This document shows positions 44,425-53,154 of a DNA stretch of 64,000 bases, one piece after another. The stretch is from Proteobacteria bacterium SG_bin4 (GTDB lineage Bacteria > Pseudomonadota > Gammaproteobacteria > Burkholderiales > Nitrosomonadaceae): positions 1 through 64,000 of the forward strand of contig LWDH01000006.1 in the NCBI GenBank assembly GCA_002083395.1, written 5' to 3'. The notes under the pieces were generated by a model. It was not told the origin of the DNA. It did no database searches and saw nothing but the letters and a program-made list of their open reading frames with translations. The translations under genes and the position numbers were made by a program. Each line of letters begins with the position of its first letter. The first letter of the stretch is position 1.

Positions 44425-44815
44425 ATTCTGGCGCTCCTTTTGCTGGAATGGGTAGGGTGTTAATGAATCGAGGATGTCATCAGTAAAGCGGAGTGTTATA
44501 GCGACATATCGATTGTTTTTTTTAGAAAATTCTTAAAAAAACGGGGTCAGCAGCTAAGTTTTGATTTTTGGGCGAAGGTAACCACATGAGTTCCGGCGCT
44601 CATGCTTTTGATGTGGTAAGTTAAGTGTCTTAGGAGCAGGATTGAATCAGCAAGATCGGTACTTTTGTGTTCACGGCATTGAAATGAAGTTATTACTCAG
44701 CTTATGGACAATGGCATAAGTATTTTCCATATCCGTTACTAATCGCCACGCACTGCGTATTGATCCATGGCTTCCCCCCGGAAGACTTGTCACAATGGTT
44801 CGATAATCTTTACTA
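44425..44815. other. Intergenic region, possible degraded sequence
   Basis: About 390 nt upstream of the GGDEF regulator. It includes the GGGGTCAG repeat-like motif at 44536-44570 and, from 44688, a stop-bounded frame of 43 codons without a start ending at 44819. Either may be a relic of a lost gene. The promoter of the GGDEF gene must lie here. Confidence 0.35.
44536..44570. repeat. REP-like motif
   Basis: AAAAAAACGGGGTCAG followed by a few bases and AAGTTTTGATTTTT resembles short dispersed repeats (ACGGGGTCAG...TTTTGA) that accompany REP-associated transposases in many proteobacteria. Only one copy was seen in this window, so the assignment is tentative. Confidence 0.3.
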
Positions 44816-47155
44816 TTAACGTGTCATCGGCTTGGAAGCAGGTGTAGGTGTGGAATGCTTCGGTGTACCTTCGGCCAGTGGCAGGGGTGATTCGATTGCT
44901 GGAGTGAGAGACGTGCCGTTAGCTTTAATGGTTTCCTGTTGCGTAGTTGTGGTTGCAGGACTGGATTGCGTTTCAGCCGGTTGACTGGAGACAGAATCAG
45001 CACCTTTCGGGAATGCTTGCGTCAATCGGTCGAAAACGCCGTGTTGCCACAGCAACGCGATCGCTCCCAGCAACGTCAATAAGATGAGATAGAGCTTCCA
45101 GGGACGCTGTTTTTCCGCATAAGGATCAGCCAACGATCTTTGTGCGCCGGGTGGCAAGGTAGCGAGTTTGGTCAATGATGCCCCGAATGGGATATTGATA
45201 ATGGCGCGGGTGTTAACGGCCCAGCCGTTGCCATCGAGCAATGGTGCCAGATTGCGCTTGCGCAACTTAAGATATGCCAGCAGCATCGAAGGACCGGAGA
45301 TCACTAAAATGATGCCCAGGATGGCCAACGGCATTTGCCACCAAGTCAGGCTAATGAAGCCTGTGACGATTGATGCAATGGCGGTGCCGATGGCGCCGAT
45401 GGCCAATCCGATGGCGGCAAAAATCCCGGCAAACTTGCCGACATCGAATGGTGTCGCTGGTGGTGGTTTACTGGCATCGGCAGCTTGCGCAGTGCCGCTG
45501 ATCCCGGCAGCAGCTTGATCTTGCACTGCTTTTTCACGAGCGCTGGCGAATTTCTCCAGTTGTTCACCGATCACTTTGCCGATGCGCTTGAATGGATACC
45601 AGAATGATTGCCTGACGCTGATCGGGTGTTCAATGATTTTAACGATGGTGGCATCCCAATCCTGGTTATTACGGTCATAAAAAATACCGTTGCGTCCGAT
45701 CATCAGGTTGTCTGCGTCACCATCGGTGAAAGCCGCGACAATGTTGATTTTCTCACTGCCACCTTTACGTTGGCATTCACAATAAGCGAGATATATGCCA
45801 CTGAGATTGGCCATGCTGCTATGTTTATTGATGTCGCTGATGCGCAAGCAGAAATCGCAGGTACGGCCGTCGAGATACAACGAACCTGCGAGAAAAATGG
45901 CTTTATTTTGAGCGGTATAGAAATCCCGGAACGATACAAAATTATTCAACAGTCGAAATAAATCGCGATGCAGGCGGATAAGTTTCTCGACCGAATAAAT
46001 GGCATCAACCGTAGCGGCGAGCGATTTATCATGCTCTATTAGTTGCAACAACTTTTGTTGGTAGCCGCCGCCGAGGATTTCACGCACACGCTTGATGCCA
46101 AGCGAATCAACCAGTGCGCCTTGCTTGATTCCCAGCCAAGCTTGGTGCGCGGAAAATAGCTGGCACAATTGCCGCCATTGCACATAGGTGAGTGAGGTTT
46201 GATTTCCAAGCAAAGGATCGACAATCATTGTCTTGAATTCCGTGATGGCGTCAAACCAGGCCGGGTTGATGCCGCTCTCAAGCGGCAGTGATTTGTTCGC
46301 GGCGATAGTGGCCAGTGGAAGTGTAGCAATTTGCTCGGAATGAGCCGATAAATCAATTTTTGTCAGTGTCTGATATTCAGTCAATGCCGGATTAAGCGAT
46401 TCTGCGGCGCGTTGGTCGTATTGGGCTATTTGGCAGCGGGTGAAGTAATCGTCAATTTTTGCATGCAAGCGATCCAATAGTTTTTTCGCGGCTTCGGTTG
46501 ATTCACCCAATGGTAGAATAGTCTGTGCATTTTTTTCCGCAATTTGCCACCAACTAGAGTAGGCGCGTGCTTCTGCAAAAAATTGCTCAATTTTTTGTTC
46601 GGAAATGCCGGGCTGACCAGAACGATCTATTTCCGAGCCGGCGCATTGCATGATTTCTGTAATGACTTGTTGCACATCGGCTTTATCGGCGGAGTTTGCC
46701 GGGATGATACCGTCACCATTGAATTGAGTGCTGGCATAAATTTTACTGAGATCGGCGGTGTCTTCGATGGTAATGACCGATTCTCCGTTTTTTCCGATGT
46801 TTTGCAAAATATGCCTGGCAGACGCCAATATGGTTGCACCTTCAGTTGTGCCGTCGTTGATTGCATCGAGCAGCAAGGGCGCGTGGCCGTATAGCAAATC
46901 TTCCGGGTTTTTCAACAAAGCGGTTGCCCAGTTCGTGGCTGCGATAATTTCCGGCACGCGGATGTGTCCATCGCCGTCAGTATCAATGAGTTGCAGCGTT
47001 CTGGCGTCAAATTCGAGGTTGTTGACCGGGCAACTCAATGCCGCCCATAGTTTGGGATCCAATTCACCGAGTGCTTTCAAGTCGGCTGCAGTGTCCAGCC
47101 GCACTTGATCAAAGCCGCCAGAGCGGAAGAAACGCCATTTGTGTGAGAAATTCAT
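44816..47155 (-). CDS. Large membrane protein with EF-hand, unknown function
   Basis: 779 residues. Near residue 58 is a canonical calcium loop, DTDGDGHIRVPE, and a second weaker NGDGIIPANSAD. The centre is helical and hydrophilic, with paired Cys (TCDFC; YCEC) that might bind metal and a stretch TDGDADNLMIGRNGIFYD. The last 220 residues carry three hydrophobic segments (about 580-640 and 690-710) and a Pro/Ser/Thr-rich tail, so most of the protein is probably cytoplasmic or periplasmic beside the membrane. I do not recognise the family. It is monocistronic. Confidence 0.72.
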   Translation of the reverse strand: MNFSHKWRFFRSGGFDQVRLDTAADLKALGELDPKLWAALSCPVNNLEFDARTLQLIDTDGDGHIRVPEIIAATNWATALLKNPEDLLYGHAPLLLDAINDGTTEGATILASARHILQNIGKNGESVITIEDTADLSKIYASTQFNGDGIIPANSADKADVQQVITEIMQCAGSEIDRSGQPGISEQKIEQFFAEARAYSSWWQIAEKNAQTILPLGESTEAAKKLLDRLHAKIDDYFTRCQIAQYDQRAAESLNPALTEYQTLTKIDLSAHSEQIATLPLATIAANKSLPLESGINPAWFDAITEFKTMIVDPLLGNQTSLTYVQWRQLCQLFSAHQAWLGIKQGALVDSLGIKRVREILGGGYQQKLLQLIEHDKSLAATVDAIYSVEKLIRLHRDLFRLLNNFVSFRDFYTAQNKAIFLAGSLYLDGRTCDFCLRISDINKHSSMANLSGIYLAYCECQRKGGSEKINIVAAFTDGDADNLMIGRNGIFYDRNNQDWDATIVKIIEHPISVRQSFWYPFKRIGKVIGEQLEKFASAREKAVQDQAAAGISGTAQAADASKPPPATPFDVGKFAGIFAAIGLAIGAIGTAIASIVTGFISLTWWQMPLAILGIILVISGPSMLLAYLKLRKRNLAPLLDGNGWAVNTRAIINIPFGASLTKLATLPPGAQRSLADPYAEKQRPWKLYLILLTLLGAIALLWQHGVFDRLTQAFPKGADSVSSQPAETQSSPATTTTQQETIKANGTSLTPAIESPLPLAEGTPKHSTPTPASKPMTR

Positions 47156-47196
47156 AAAACTCTACGCATTAAGTTGATAAAAGTATGGACTGATAA

Positions 47197-47880
47197 TCAC
47201 GGCTGCGTTCGTGACAGGCATAACTTAGTGTGATTATGAAATAAATCGCCGGAGAGTCCCAATATTTCCGCTTCGTTCTGACAAATTTGCATTTTTGAGT
47301 GATTCAGAGCGGTTCCTTCGAGACGCGCCGGTAACGGTTGAGCGCGGCTGATTGGAGTGGCAGCTTGCTTGTACGCAAGTGATTCAACTTCCAATCGCAC
47401 CGGTGCTGTGCCGGCCGAGCCAAAATTAAGTTCCATTGCAGCATGCTTGGATAAATTGATCACTCGATTGCCACCGCCACCCCAGCGATCGTTAATTCTG
47501 ACAATGACTTGATCATTCGATTGTAAGTTTGTAACGCGCACCCGGCTGCCAAGCGGGATGGTTTTGTGCGCCGCTGTTAATAGCTCTGGATCGTAGGGTT
47601 CACCGCTGGCAGTATAACGTCCTTTCATTTCAGCGGCGTATATCGTCGCTGTTCCGGTTTCCGCAGGCCAAGATACTGTTTCCAGGCTATGAATTTGCCT
47701 ATCCGATGGCGTCGTAATGTTTTCTGTGACAGATTGAGCTGTGTGCTCGTTTGTATTAATTCTGGTTGATGCTGCCATTAATTCAACTGTGACTATCACT
47801 CCGCTTGCTAGAGCAGTTAGTACTGTATTTTTATGCGGCATTTTATCAATCGTTATGTCTTCCTGAATTCTGACATGCAT
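47197..47880 (-). CDS. RlpA-like double-psi beta-barrel protein
   Basis: Exported protein of 227 residues (a later start at ATG 47841 is possible, giving a cleaner signal: MPHKNTVLTALASGVIVTVE). The core matches RlpA: GTATIYAAEMKGRYTASGEPYDP, LTAAHKTIPLGSRVRVTNL, VIVRINDRWGGGGNRVINLS with the catalytic-type Asp. RlpA proteins act on septal peptidoglycan, some as lytic transglycosylases. There is no SPOR domain, unlike longer RlpA. It is 41 nt downstream of the EF-hand protein gene on the same strand, possibly cotranscribed. Confidence 0.85.
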   Translation of the reverse strand: MHVRIQEDITIDKMPHKNTVLTALASGVIVTVELMAASTRINTNEHTAQSVTENITTPSDRQIHSLETVSWPAETGTATIYAAEMKGRYTASGEPYDPELLTAAHKTIPLGSRVRVTNLQSNDQVIVRINDRWGGGGNRVINLSKHAAMELNFGSAGTAPVRLEVESLAYKQAATPISRAQPLPARLEGTALNHSKMQICQNEAEILGLSGDLFHNHTKLCLSRTQP

Positions 47881-48046
47881 CTTAGCATCTATTGCAGCAA
47901 GCGAAAATCCGTTGTTTTTACAGAAAGAAATGTGTCAATAAGGCATTACATTAAGATTGATAATTAACCATATGATTTTCTCGAGGAACGATCCTTGAAC
48001 TGCGCTTATCCAAACTTATGGAAAGAAGTCGATCAAAGGGTGCTGG

Positions 48047-49156
48047 TTAGAATTTGGCGCCTGTTCCAATCAATTCCCCTGAGGTAATTTTGTATGAAAA
48101 ATTTTCGGGATCCAAACTATCGATAGGATGACCGTCAATCTCGGCGTAGGGGTACATAAAGAAAGGTATTTTTCCGGCATTCGGTGGACTCAAAGTCAAA
48201 TCGTCGGCATGGTTGTAAGTTAGCCAGTTCATTTCCCAACTACCAAAGAATTGCTCTTTTAATCGTGCGATTTTTGGATCATCCAACGCGATATCTTCCA
48301 GTTTTGAGACTTGCAGAATATCGGCCGGATTAACCGGTATCCAGCCCCGGCCTGCCAAGAAAAACTCAGCCCGGCAATGTTGCGAGTGGCTGATGTCGCC
48401 ATACTCACCGATACTGGGGTGCAATTTGGATTCACTAATACGAATACCGTACTGGTTGCGAGCAGGAATATTGGCAGCTTTTGCAAGTGCGACGAATAAT
48501 GAATTGATATCCACGCATTTTCCGCTCAGTTCATTTTTTTCCAGCATGGATTTAACATTGCCTTGGCCTCGACCGCGCGTGCCTTCATCGTATTGCGCAT
48601 TATTAATTACCCAATCGTAAATAGCTCTTGCTTGTTCCAACGGTGTATCTGCTTTTTTATCCCGGATAATGGCATGAACAGTTTCTCGCACAATGCCATT
48701 GGTCGGTTTCAAATGAGTCGGATTAATATAATTTCTGATACTGGCGGGCAAAGCCGCATGCTTACTGGCGTGATAATAAGTCGGATCAATGGCGTGATGC
48801 GATGTTTTAACGATGCAGCTGACGGTGACATGGCGCTGATCACTCTTTTGTTTTCCGTGCCATTCCGCTTTAAAGACAGGGAAGCGGCTTGTCCCCACGG
48901 TTGCAAATGTTGCTTTGGTGGCATTACCATGCCAATTGCTGCCTTGCGTAAATTGAAAAACGGATTCATTAGTATCGGGTAGCGGCAGCCACAAGTGAGC
49001 GGATTTCCCTTTGGAGGGCAAATCAACTTGATAGGTTAACCGATAGCTGGTCCAGTTGCTGAAATCCGATGAGAGCAGCTGCGAAGCCATTGAGGTTGAA
49101 ACCGGGAGATAAAGTGCACTTGATCCAATGAGTTTAATAAATTCCCTGCGTTTCAT
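48047..49156 (-). CDS. Tat-exported transglutaminase-like protein
   Basis: 369 residues. MKRREFIKLIG is a twin-arginine motif, so export is probably through Tat to the periplasm. The transglutaminase-like domain has SGKCVDINSLFVAL with the catalytic Cys, HCRAEFFLAGRGWIPVNPAD with His and Asp. An N-terminal beta domain (SYRLTYQVDLPSKGKSAHLWLPLPD) is typical. Bacterial members are often peptidases or amidases of cell-wall peptides. Monocistronic, divergent from the next esterase gene. Confidence 0.82.
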   Translation of the reverse strand: MKRREFIKLIGSSALYLPVSTSMASQLLSSDFSNWTSYRLTYQVDLPSKGKSAHLWLPLPDTNESVFQFTQGSNWHGNATKATFATVGTSRFPVFKAEWHGKQKSDQRHVTVSCIVKTSHHAIDPTYYHASKHAALPASIRNYINPTHLKPTNGIVRETVHAIIRDKKADTPLEQARAIYDWVINNAQYDEGTRGRGQGNVKSMLEKNELSGKCVDINSLFVALAKAANIPARNQYGIRISESKLHPSIGEYGDISHSQHCRAEFFLAGRGWIPVNPADILQVSKLEDIALDDPKIARLKEQFFGSWEMNWLTYNHADDLTLSPPNAGKIPFFMYPYAEIDGHPIDSLDPENFSYKITSGELIGTGAKF

Positions 49157-49242
49157 GGCTTCCTTCAGAATTGAGTTTTAAAATGCCGCTGATTCTATCC
49201 GATCAATTTTTTATGTCAATGTAAAGCAAAACACCTTATTTT

Positions 49243-49929
49243 ATGATCTCTGATCCGACTCAATTATTACCGGTTATTGAAATTGAAACCGGCTTTTCAC
49301 AACCGGCTTATACAATCATTTGGTTGCACGGACTGGGTGCGGATGGCAACGATTTTGTGCCAATAGTGGGAGAACTGGATGTACCTTCGCAAGTATCGAT
49401 TCGATTTGTTTTCCCACATGCACCGGAGCGGCCTGTCAGCATCAATAACGGCTATGTGATGCATGCTTGGTATGATATTTATCATGCCGTAATTGATCGG
49501 CAACAAGATGAAATTGGAATTCGCGCATCACAAAAAGCCATTGATCGGCTAATTCAACGCGAGATCGAGCGTGGAATACCTTCGAAAAATATTATTGTGG
49601 CGGGATTTTCTCAGGGAGGCGCAATGGCTTTGCAAGTCGGATTGCGTCAGACTCTTCCATTGGCGGGAATCATCGCGCTGTCCTGTTATTTACCTCTTGC
49701 GGAAACGCTTGATACGGAAGCAAGCGATGCAAACGCTACAATTCCGATTTTGATGATGCATGGCACCTATGATCCAATCGTGCCGCTTCCTTTCGCCATT
49801 TCTTCCAGGGAAAAATTGTTATCCGCAAAATATTCCTTGCAATGGTATGAATATCCAATGGCTCACTCGGTATGTGCCGAAGAAGTTGCTGATATCAGTC
49901 GCTGGCTGCAAGGAAGATTGATTAAGTGA
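49243..49929 (+). CDS. Carboxylesterase (phospholipase/carboxylesterase family)
   Basis: Cytoplasmic serine esterase of 228 residues. IIWLHGLGADGNDF gives the oxyanion region, GFSQGGAMAL the nucleophile elbow and MMHGTYDPIVPL the Asp strand, with the catalytic His probably in YPMAHSV. These are the standard features of the Pseudomonas carboxylesterase II and acyl-protein thioesterase family. The substrate is unclear. The gene is alone, convergent with the wcaJ-type gene. Confidence 0.93.
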   Translation: MISDPTQLLPVIEIETGFSQPAYTIIWLHGLGADGNDFVPIVGELDVPSQVSIRFVFPHAPERPVSINNGYVMHAWYDIYHAVIDRQQDEIGIRASQKAIDRLIQREIERGIPSKNIIVAGFSQGGAMALQVGLRQTLPLAGIIALSCYLPLAETLDTEASDANATIPILMMHGTYDPIVPLPFAISSREKLLSAKYSLQWYEYPMAHSVCAEEVADISRWLQGRLIK

Positions 49930-49984
49930 AGCTATACGAAGTTGTTCATAATGATTTTAAATTGACTTCAGTTATAGAAAATGC

Positions 49985-51430
49985 TTAATACGCATTATCT
50001 TTTTTGAATACGACGAGGACGGTTTTGAAGATGATCCAGAGGTCGAGCCAGATGGACCAGTGCTTGAGGTAATAGAGGTCGTGTTCGATGCGGGCTTTCA
50101 TTTTTTCGAGGGTTTCGGTTTCGCCGCGCCAGCCGTTGACTTGCGCCCATCCGGTGATGCCGGGTTTGGCTTTGTGGCGCAGCATGTAGCCTTTGATGAG
50201 TTTGCGGTAGAGCTCGTTATGCGCGACGGCATGGGGGCGGGGGCCGACGATGCTCATTTTGCCTTCGAGCACGTTAAAGAATTGCGGCAGTTCATCCAAT
50301 GAAGTGCGTCGCAGAAAACCGCCGATTCTGGTGAGCCGTTGGTCGTTTTGTTTGGCTTGCTGGATGTTGGCGCCGTCTTCGGTGACGGTCATGGAGCGGA
50401 ATTTGTAAACAATGATTTCTTCGCCATTCAAACCGTAGCGGCGTTGCTTAAAGATAACCGGGCCGGGAGAGGTGAATTTCACCGCCAGGGCAATGCACAG
50501 CATGACCGGGGATATCAGAATCAGGATCAGCAGCGCCAGTATAAAATCGCTGGCATTTTTGACCACGCCGTCGATGCCGGTGAACGGCGATTCGTTCATG
50601 GCAACCACCGGAAGATCGCCGATATATTCGAAGCGCGCTTGCATCAAATCGAAGATATAAATATCCGGCAGGAAATAGATCGACGTGGTGGTATCCGGCA
50701 GTTCATCCATCAGTTTCTGGATGCGCGGTTGCGATGCCATCGGCAGGCTGATGAACACCATCTCGATATTATGTTTTTGAACGTAGGGCACGACATCGTT
50801 TAATCCACCCAGCCGCGAACCGAAGCTGTCCGGCCGGGTAACCGGACCGGCCGATTGCAGATCCGCCGCTTCATCGGCGTGAGACCCTGCAATACCGGCG
50901 ATCCGTGAACTGCTGCGCTCGTCAAAGAAGCCTTGATAGTTGATCAGCAAGAAAGGCAGATCCGCGATGTGCTTGATGAATTGCAGACTGGTTTCGTTCG
51001 CGCCGATAACGACTGCCGATCGCAATTCGCCTTTGTTGTAGAGGTTGGTGACGATGCTGCGCACGGTCAGATGGCTGATAATCAGCATCAGCGGCGTGAC
51101 GGCAAACCAGGTCAATAACACCTGCTTGGAGAACTGGTTGTGAAACTTGGTGGCGTAACCGAGAAATATCAAAATGGCGACAATCACCAGCCAACCCATG
51201 ATGGTATCGCGCACATACGCAAGCAGCCGCCCTTTGCGCCAATTGCGGTAAATCAGAATACGCTCGTAAATATAGGTGGACACAAAGAAGGTGATGATCA
51301 CCAGCACCAGGTAATAGCTGGTAAAGTCTTCGTGATACATCCAGGTGGTTAATATCAGCATGCTCCAGATAATGAAAGGATCGAGCAAATGCTTGAAAAA
51401 AGCGACGATAGGTAAATCGTTGACTGTCAT
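49985..51430 (-). CDS. Undecaprenyl-phosphate sugar-1-phosphate transferase (WcaJ/EpsB-like)
   Basis: Polyprenyl-phosphate hexose-1-phosphate transferase that starts lipid-linked repeat units for exopolysaccharide. Four N-terminal TM helices, a Rossmann-like CoA-binding domain (VVIGANETSLQFI), then the catalytic bacterial sugar transferase domain with KFRSM, RRTSLDELPQFFNVLEGKMSIVGPRP and GITGWAQVNGWRGET. 481 residues. An Ala/Ser-rich insertion near residues 175-205 (SSRIAGIAGSHADEAADLQ) is unusual and may be a spacer. It overlaps epsL by 4 nt, giving one transcript. Confidence 0.92.
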   Translation of the reverse strand: MTVNDLPIVAFFKHLLDPFIIWSMLILTTWMYHEDFTSYYLVLVIITFFVSTYIYERILIYRNWRKGRLLAYVRDTIMGWLVIVAILIFLGYATKFHNQFSKQVLLTWFAVTPLMLIISHLTVRSIVTNLYNKGELRSAVVIGANETSLQFIKHIADLPFLLINYQGFFDERSSSRIAGIAGSHADEAADLQSAGPVTRPDSFGSRLGGLNDVVPYVQKHNIEMVFISLPMASQPRIQKLMDELPDTTTSIYFLPDIYIFDLMQARFEYIGDLPVVAMNESPFTGIDGVVKNASDFILALLILILISPVMLCIALAVKFTSPGPVIFKQRRYGLNGEEIIVYKFRSMTVTEDGANIQQAKQNDQRLTRIGGFLRRTSLDELPQFFNVLEGKMSIVGPRPHAVAHNELYRKLIKGYMLRHKAKPGITGWAQVNGWRGETETLEKMKARIEHDLYYLKHWSIWLDLWIIFKTVLVVFKKDNAY

Positions 51431-52698
51431 TGTCTTCCGTAAGTATATTGCACACCGAGGGTGGCGCCATTGGCGTTAAATCCGCCCAACGCCTGATCGG
51501 TTTTTAAATCCATGTGATACGCCGTGGCCGTCAGTTGCAATCCGCGGTAAGGCACGTAGGTGAGCCGCATGGTTGCATTGCGTATGGTATTGTTAATACC
51601 GAGCGGCAACGCGCTATCGGTTAAAAGCACAAAATTATTAAAATCCCGTGTCTCATAAGAGAAATCCCCCTCCAATCTGACTTTGCGCGAGATATTCCAC
51701 GAAGGGATAACGCTGACGCCGGTATTAAGGCTATAACTTGCGGTCAGTGCTTGCAAAGCGCCGGTTTCGCGCCAGCCGTTGACTGTCAATCCAATTTTTT
51801 CCGTTGGCTGCCATTGATAAGCCAGCCGGGCGTTAAAGCCGCTGAAATTCCGTTCCGAGAAACTGGCGTTGGTGCGTTCCACCCATCCACCACGCCAAGT
51901 GAAATTGGATTTTCCTGTAACCGCCCAAACCACCCGGCTCATGACTTCTTTTTGATCATAGCTGTTGTCTCTGGCAAAACCATCCGGCCCCAACACGCGC
52001 ACCGGAAAATCACCGATGGCGTAACGAAAGTCGATACCGACGGTATTGCGATGCGCGGTTATGTAATCAATACCGCCTTCAAATCGATCCTCAGTCCGGT
52101 TAAGAAAACGGAATACGTTACTGGCACTATCGCTGCCGGTACTCAGATCATAGCGTAAATAATCGGCGGTCAAGCGCCAGCTCGGATGGAAGCGCCATGC
52201 GCCATTGAAAAACGCCGTTTGTTCGGTACGGATGTTTTTTAACCCCGGTTGAAACAAAAATGGCGCTAACGATTGTACATAGCTGGCGCCCATATTACCT
52301 TCCAGCCGGTTGCCGAGATACCAGTTCCAATTGCCGTTGAAACTTTTCAGATCATTGTTCATTTGGCTGAATCGTTCAAAGCGCGTATGCGTAAAATTCG
52401 CATTGGCGGTTAAGCGCTGCCGGCTGATTTGCTTCTCAAACATCATCCCGCCGGTTAGGCGATGGGATATGTCAGACAGATTTCGCGTCCCCAGCAATGG
52501 CTCGGGATCGACTCTGTCGCGAATACGCAACATGTTGTCATCGGCAGTGAAAGTGTAATTGCCATAAGGTTTGAATACCCGGCCTATCACCGAAGCAGAA
52601 GCCATCGAACTAGAGAGCAGCACAAGAGATGAACACAATAGGCATAAACCAATGAACCGCAGAGCGCAAACCGGACCGCGCTTAAAATACCGTTGCAT
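51427..52698 (-). CDS. epsL: EPS-associated outer-membrane protein EpsL
   Basis: Outer-membrane beta-barrel of the exosortase-linked (EpsH/XrtB) EPS loci; the pattern of the TIGR03014 EpsL family is recalled, not searched. A signal peptide (ending SMASA) leads into strands rich in aromatic residues, with a mature start GRVFKPYGNYTFTADDNMLR and a C-terminal GVQYTYGRQ. It may form the polymer exit pore. The frame opens at 52734; ATG 52698 gives the cleaner signal. It is the promoter-proximal gene of a two-gene operon; other EPS and exosortase genes are not in this window. Confidence 0.85.
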   Translation of the reverse strand: MQRYFKRGPVCALRFIGLCLLCSSLVLLSSSMASASVIGRVFKPYGNYTFTADDNMLRIRDRVDPEPLLGTRNLSDISHRLTGGMMFEKQISRQRLTANANFTHTRFERFSQMNNDLKSFNGNWNWYLGNRLEGNMGASYVQSLAPFLFQPGLKNIRTEQTAFFNGAWRFHPSWRLTADYLRYDLSTGSDSASNVFRFLNRTEDRFEGGIDYITAHRNTVGIDFRYAIGDFPVRVLGPDGFARDNSYDQKEVMSRVVWAVTGKSNFTWRGGWVERTNASFSERNFSGFNARLAYQWQPTEKIGLTVNGWRETGALQALTASYSLNTGVSVIPSWNISRKVRLEGDFSYETRDFNNFVLLTDSALPLGINNTIRNATMRLTYVPYRGLQLTATAYHMDLKTDQALGGFNANGATLGVQYTYGRQ

Positions 52699-52800
52699 GA
52701 ATCTGGAATGGGTTTCTATAAATGAGTACCTCATGGGTTGGATCTCAGAACTTTCCGTAATCGGATATCAGTGATTCTCGACAGAGCATACCGCTTTTGC

Positions 52801-52829
52801 TTGACATGTTCTCATAAAACTATTTTATA
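52801..52829 (+). promoter_or_regulatory. Predicted promoter in the epsL / histidine kinase spacer
   Basis: TTGACA at 52801-52806 and TTTATA at 52824-52829, 17 nt apart. It points toward the hybrid kinase gene at 53155, leaving a long leader of about 320 nt. The rest of the 456-nt spacer shows no gene. Confidence 0.4.
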
Positions 52830-53154
52830 CCAACACTTTTTGCACCTTCTGCCCATCCCTTTCGTCTTACTTACAACAGTTTTTCATTGTAATCGCATCG
52901 TTACTTTGCCAACATGATCTTTTTGAGCTAATTGGGATATTTAAATGTGCTTACGCAAAATCCAGGAAAATTTTACGACAGAAAGCATGAAATCTTAATT
53001 TGCAATAGGAAGGGATATCGCACAGTATTTAGACGATGAAATGGATTAGATTTTCGATAACGATCATTTTGAAATGAGGTGTTATTTCATGCACTGGAAT
53101 TCTAGGTCGAGAGTGTTCTCAAATAACAATTTAAACTGATGCAAGGAGAAACCG

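Noticed and set aside
44688..44819. 43-codon open frame upstream of the EF-hand gene's 3' end on the opposite strand.
   Set aside because: It lacks a start codon and is bounded by stops; a decayed gene is possible but cannot be supported.
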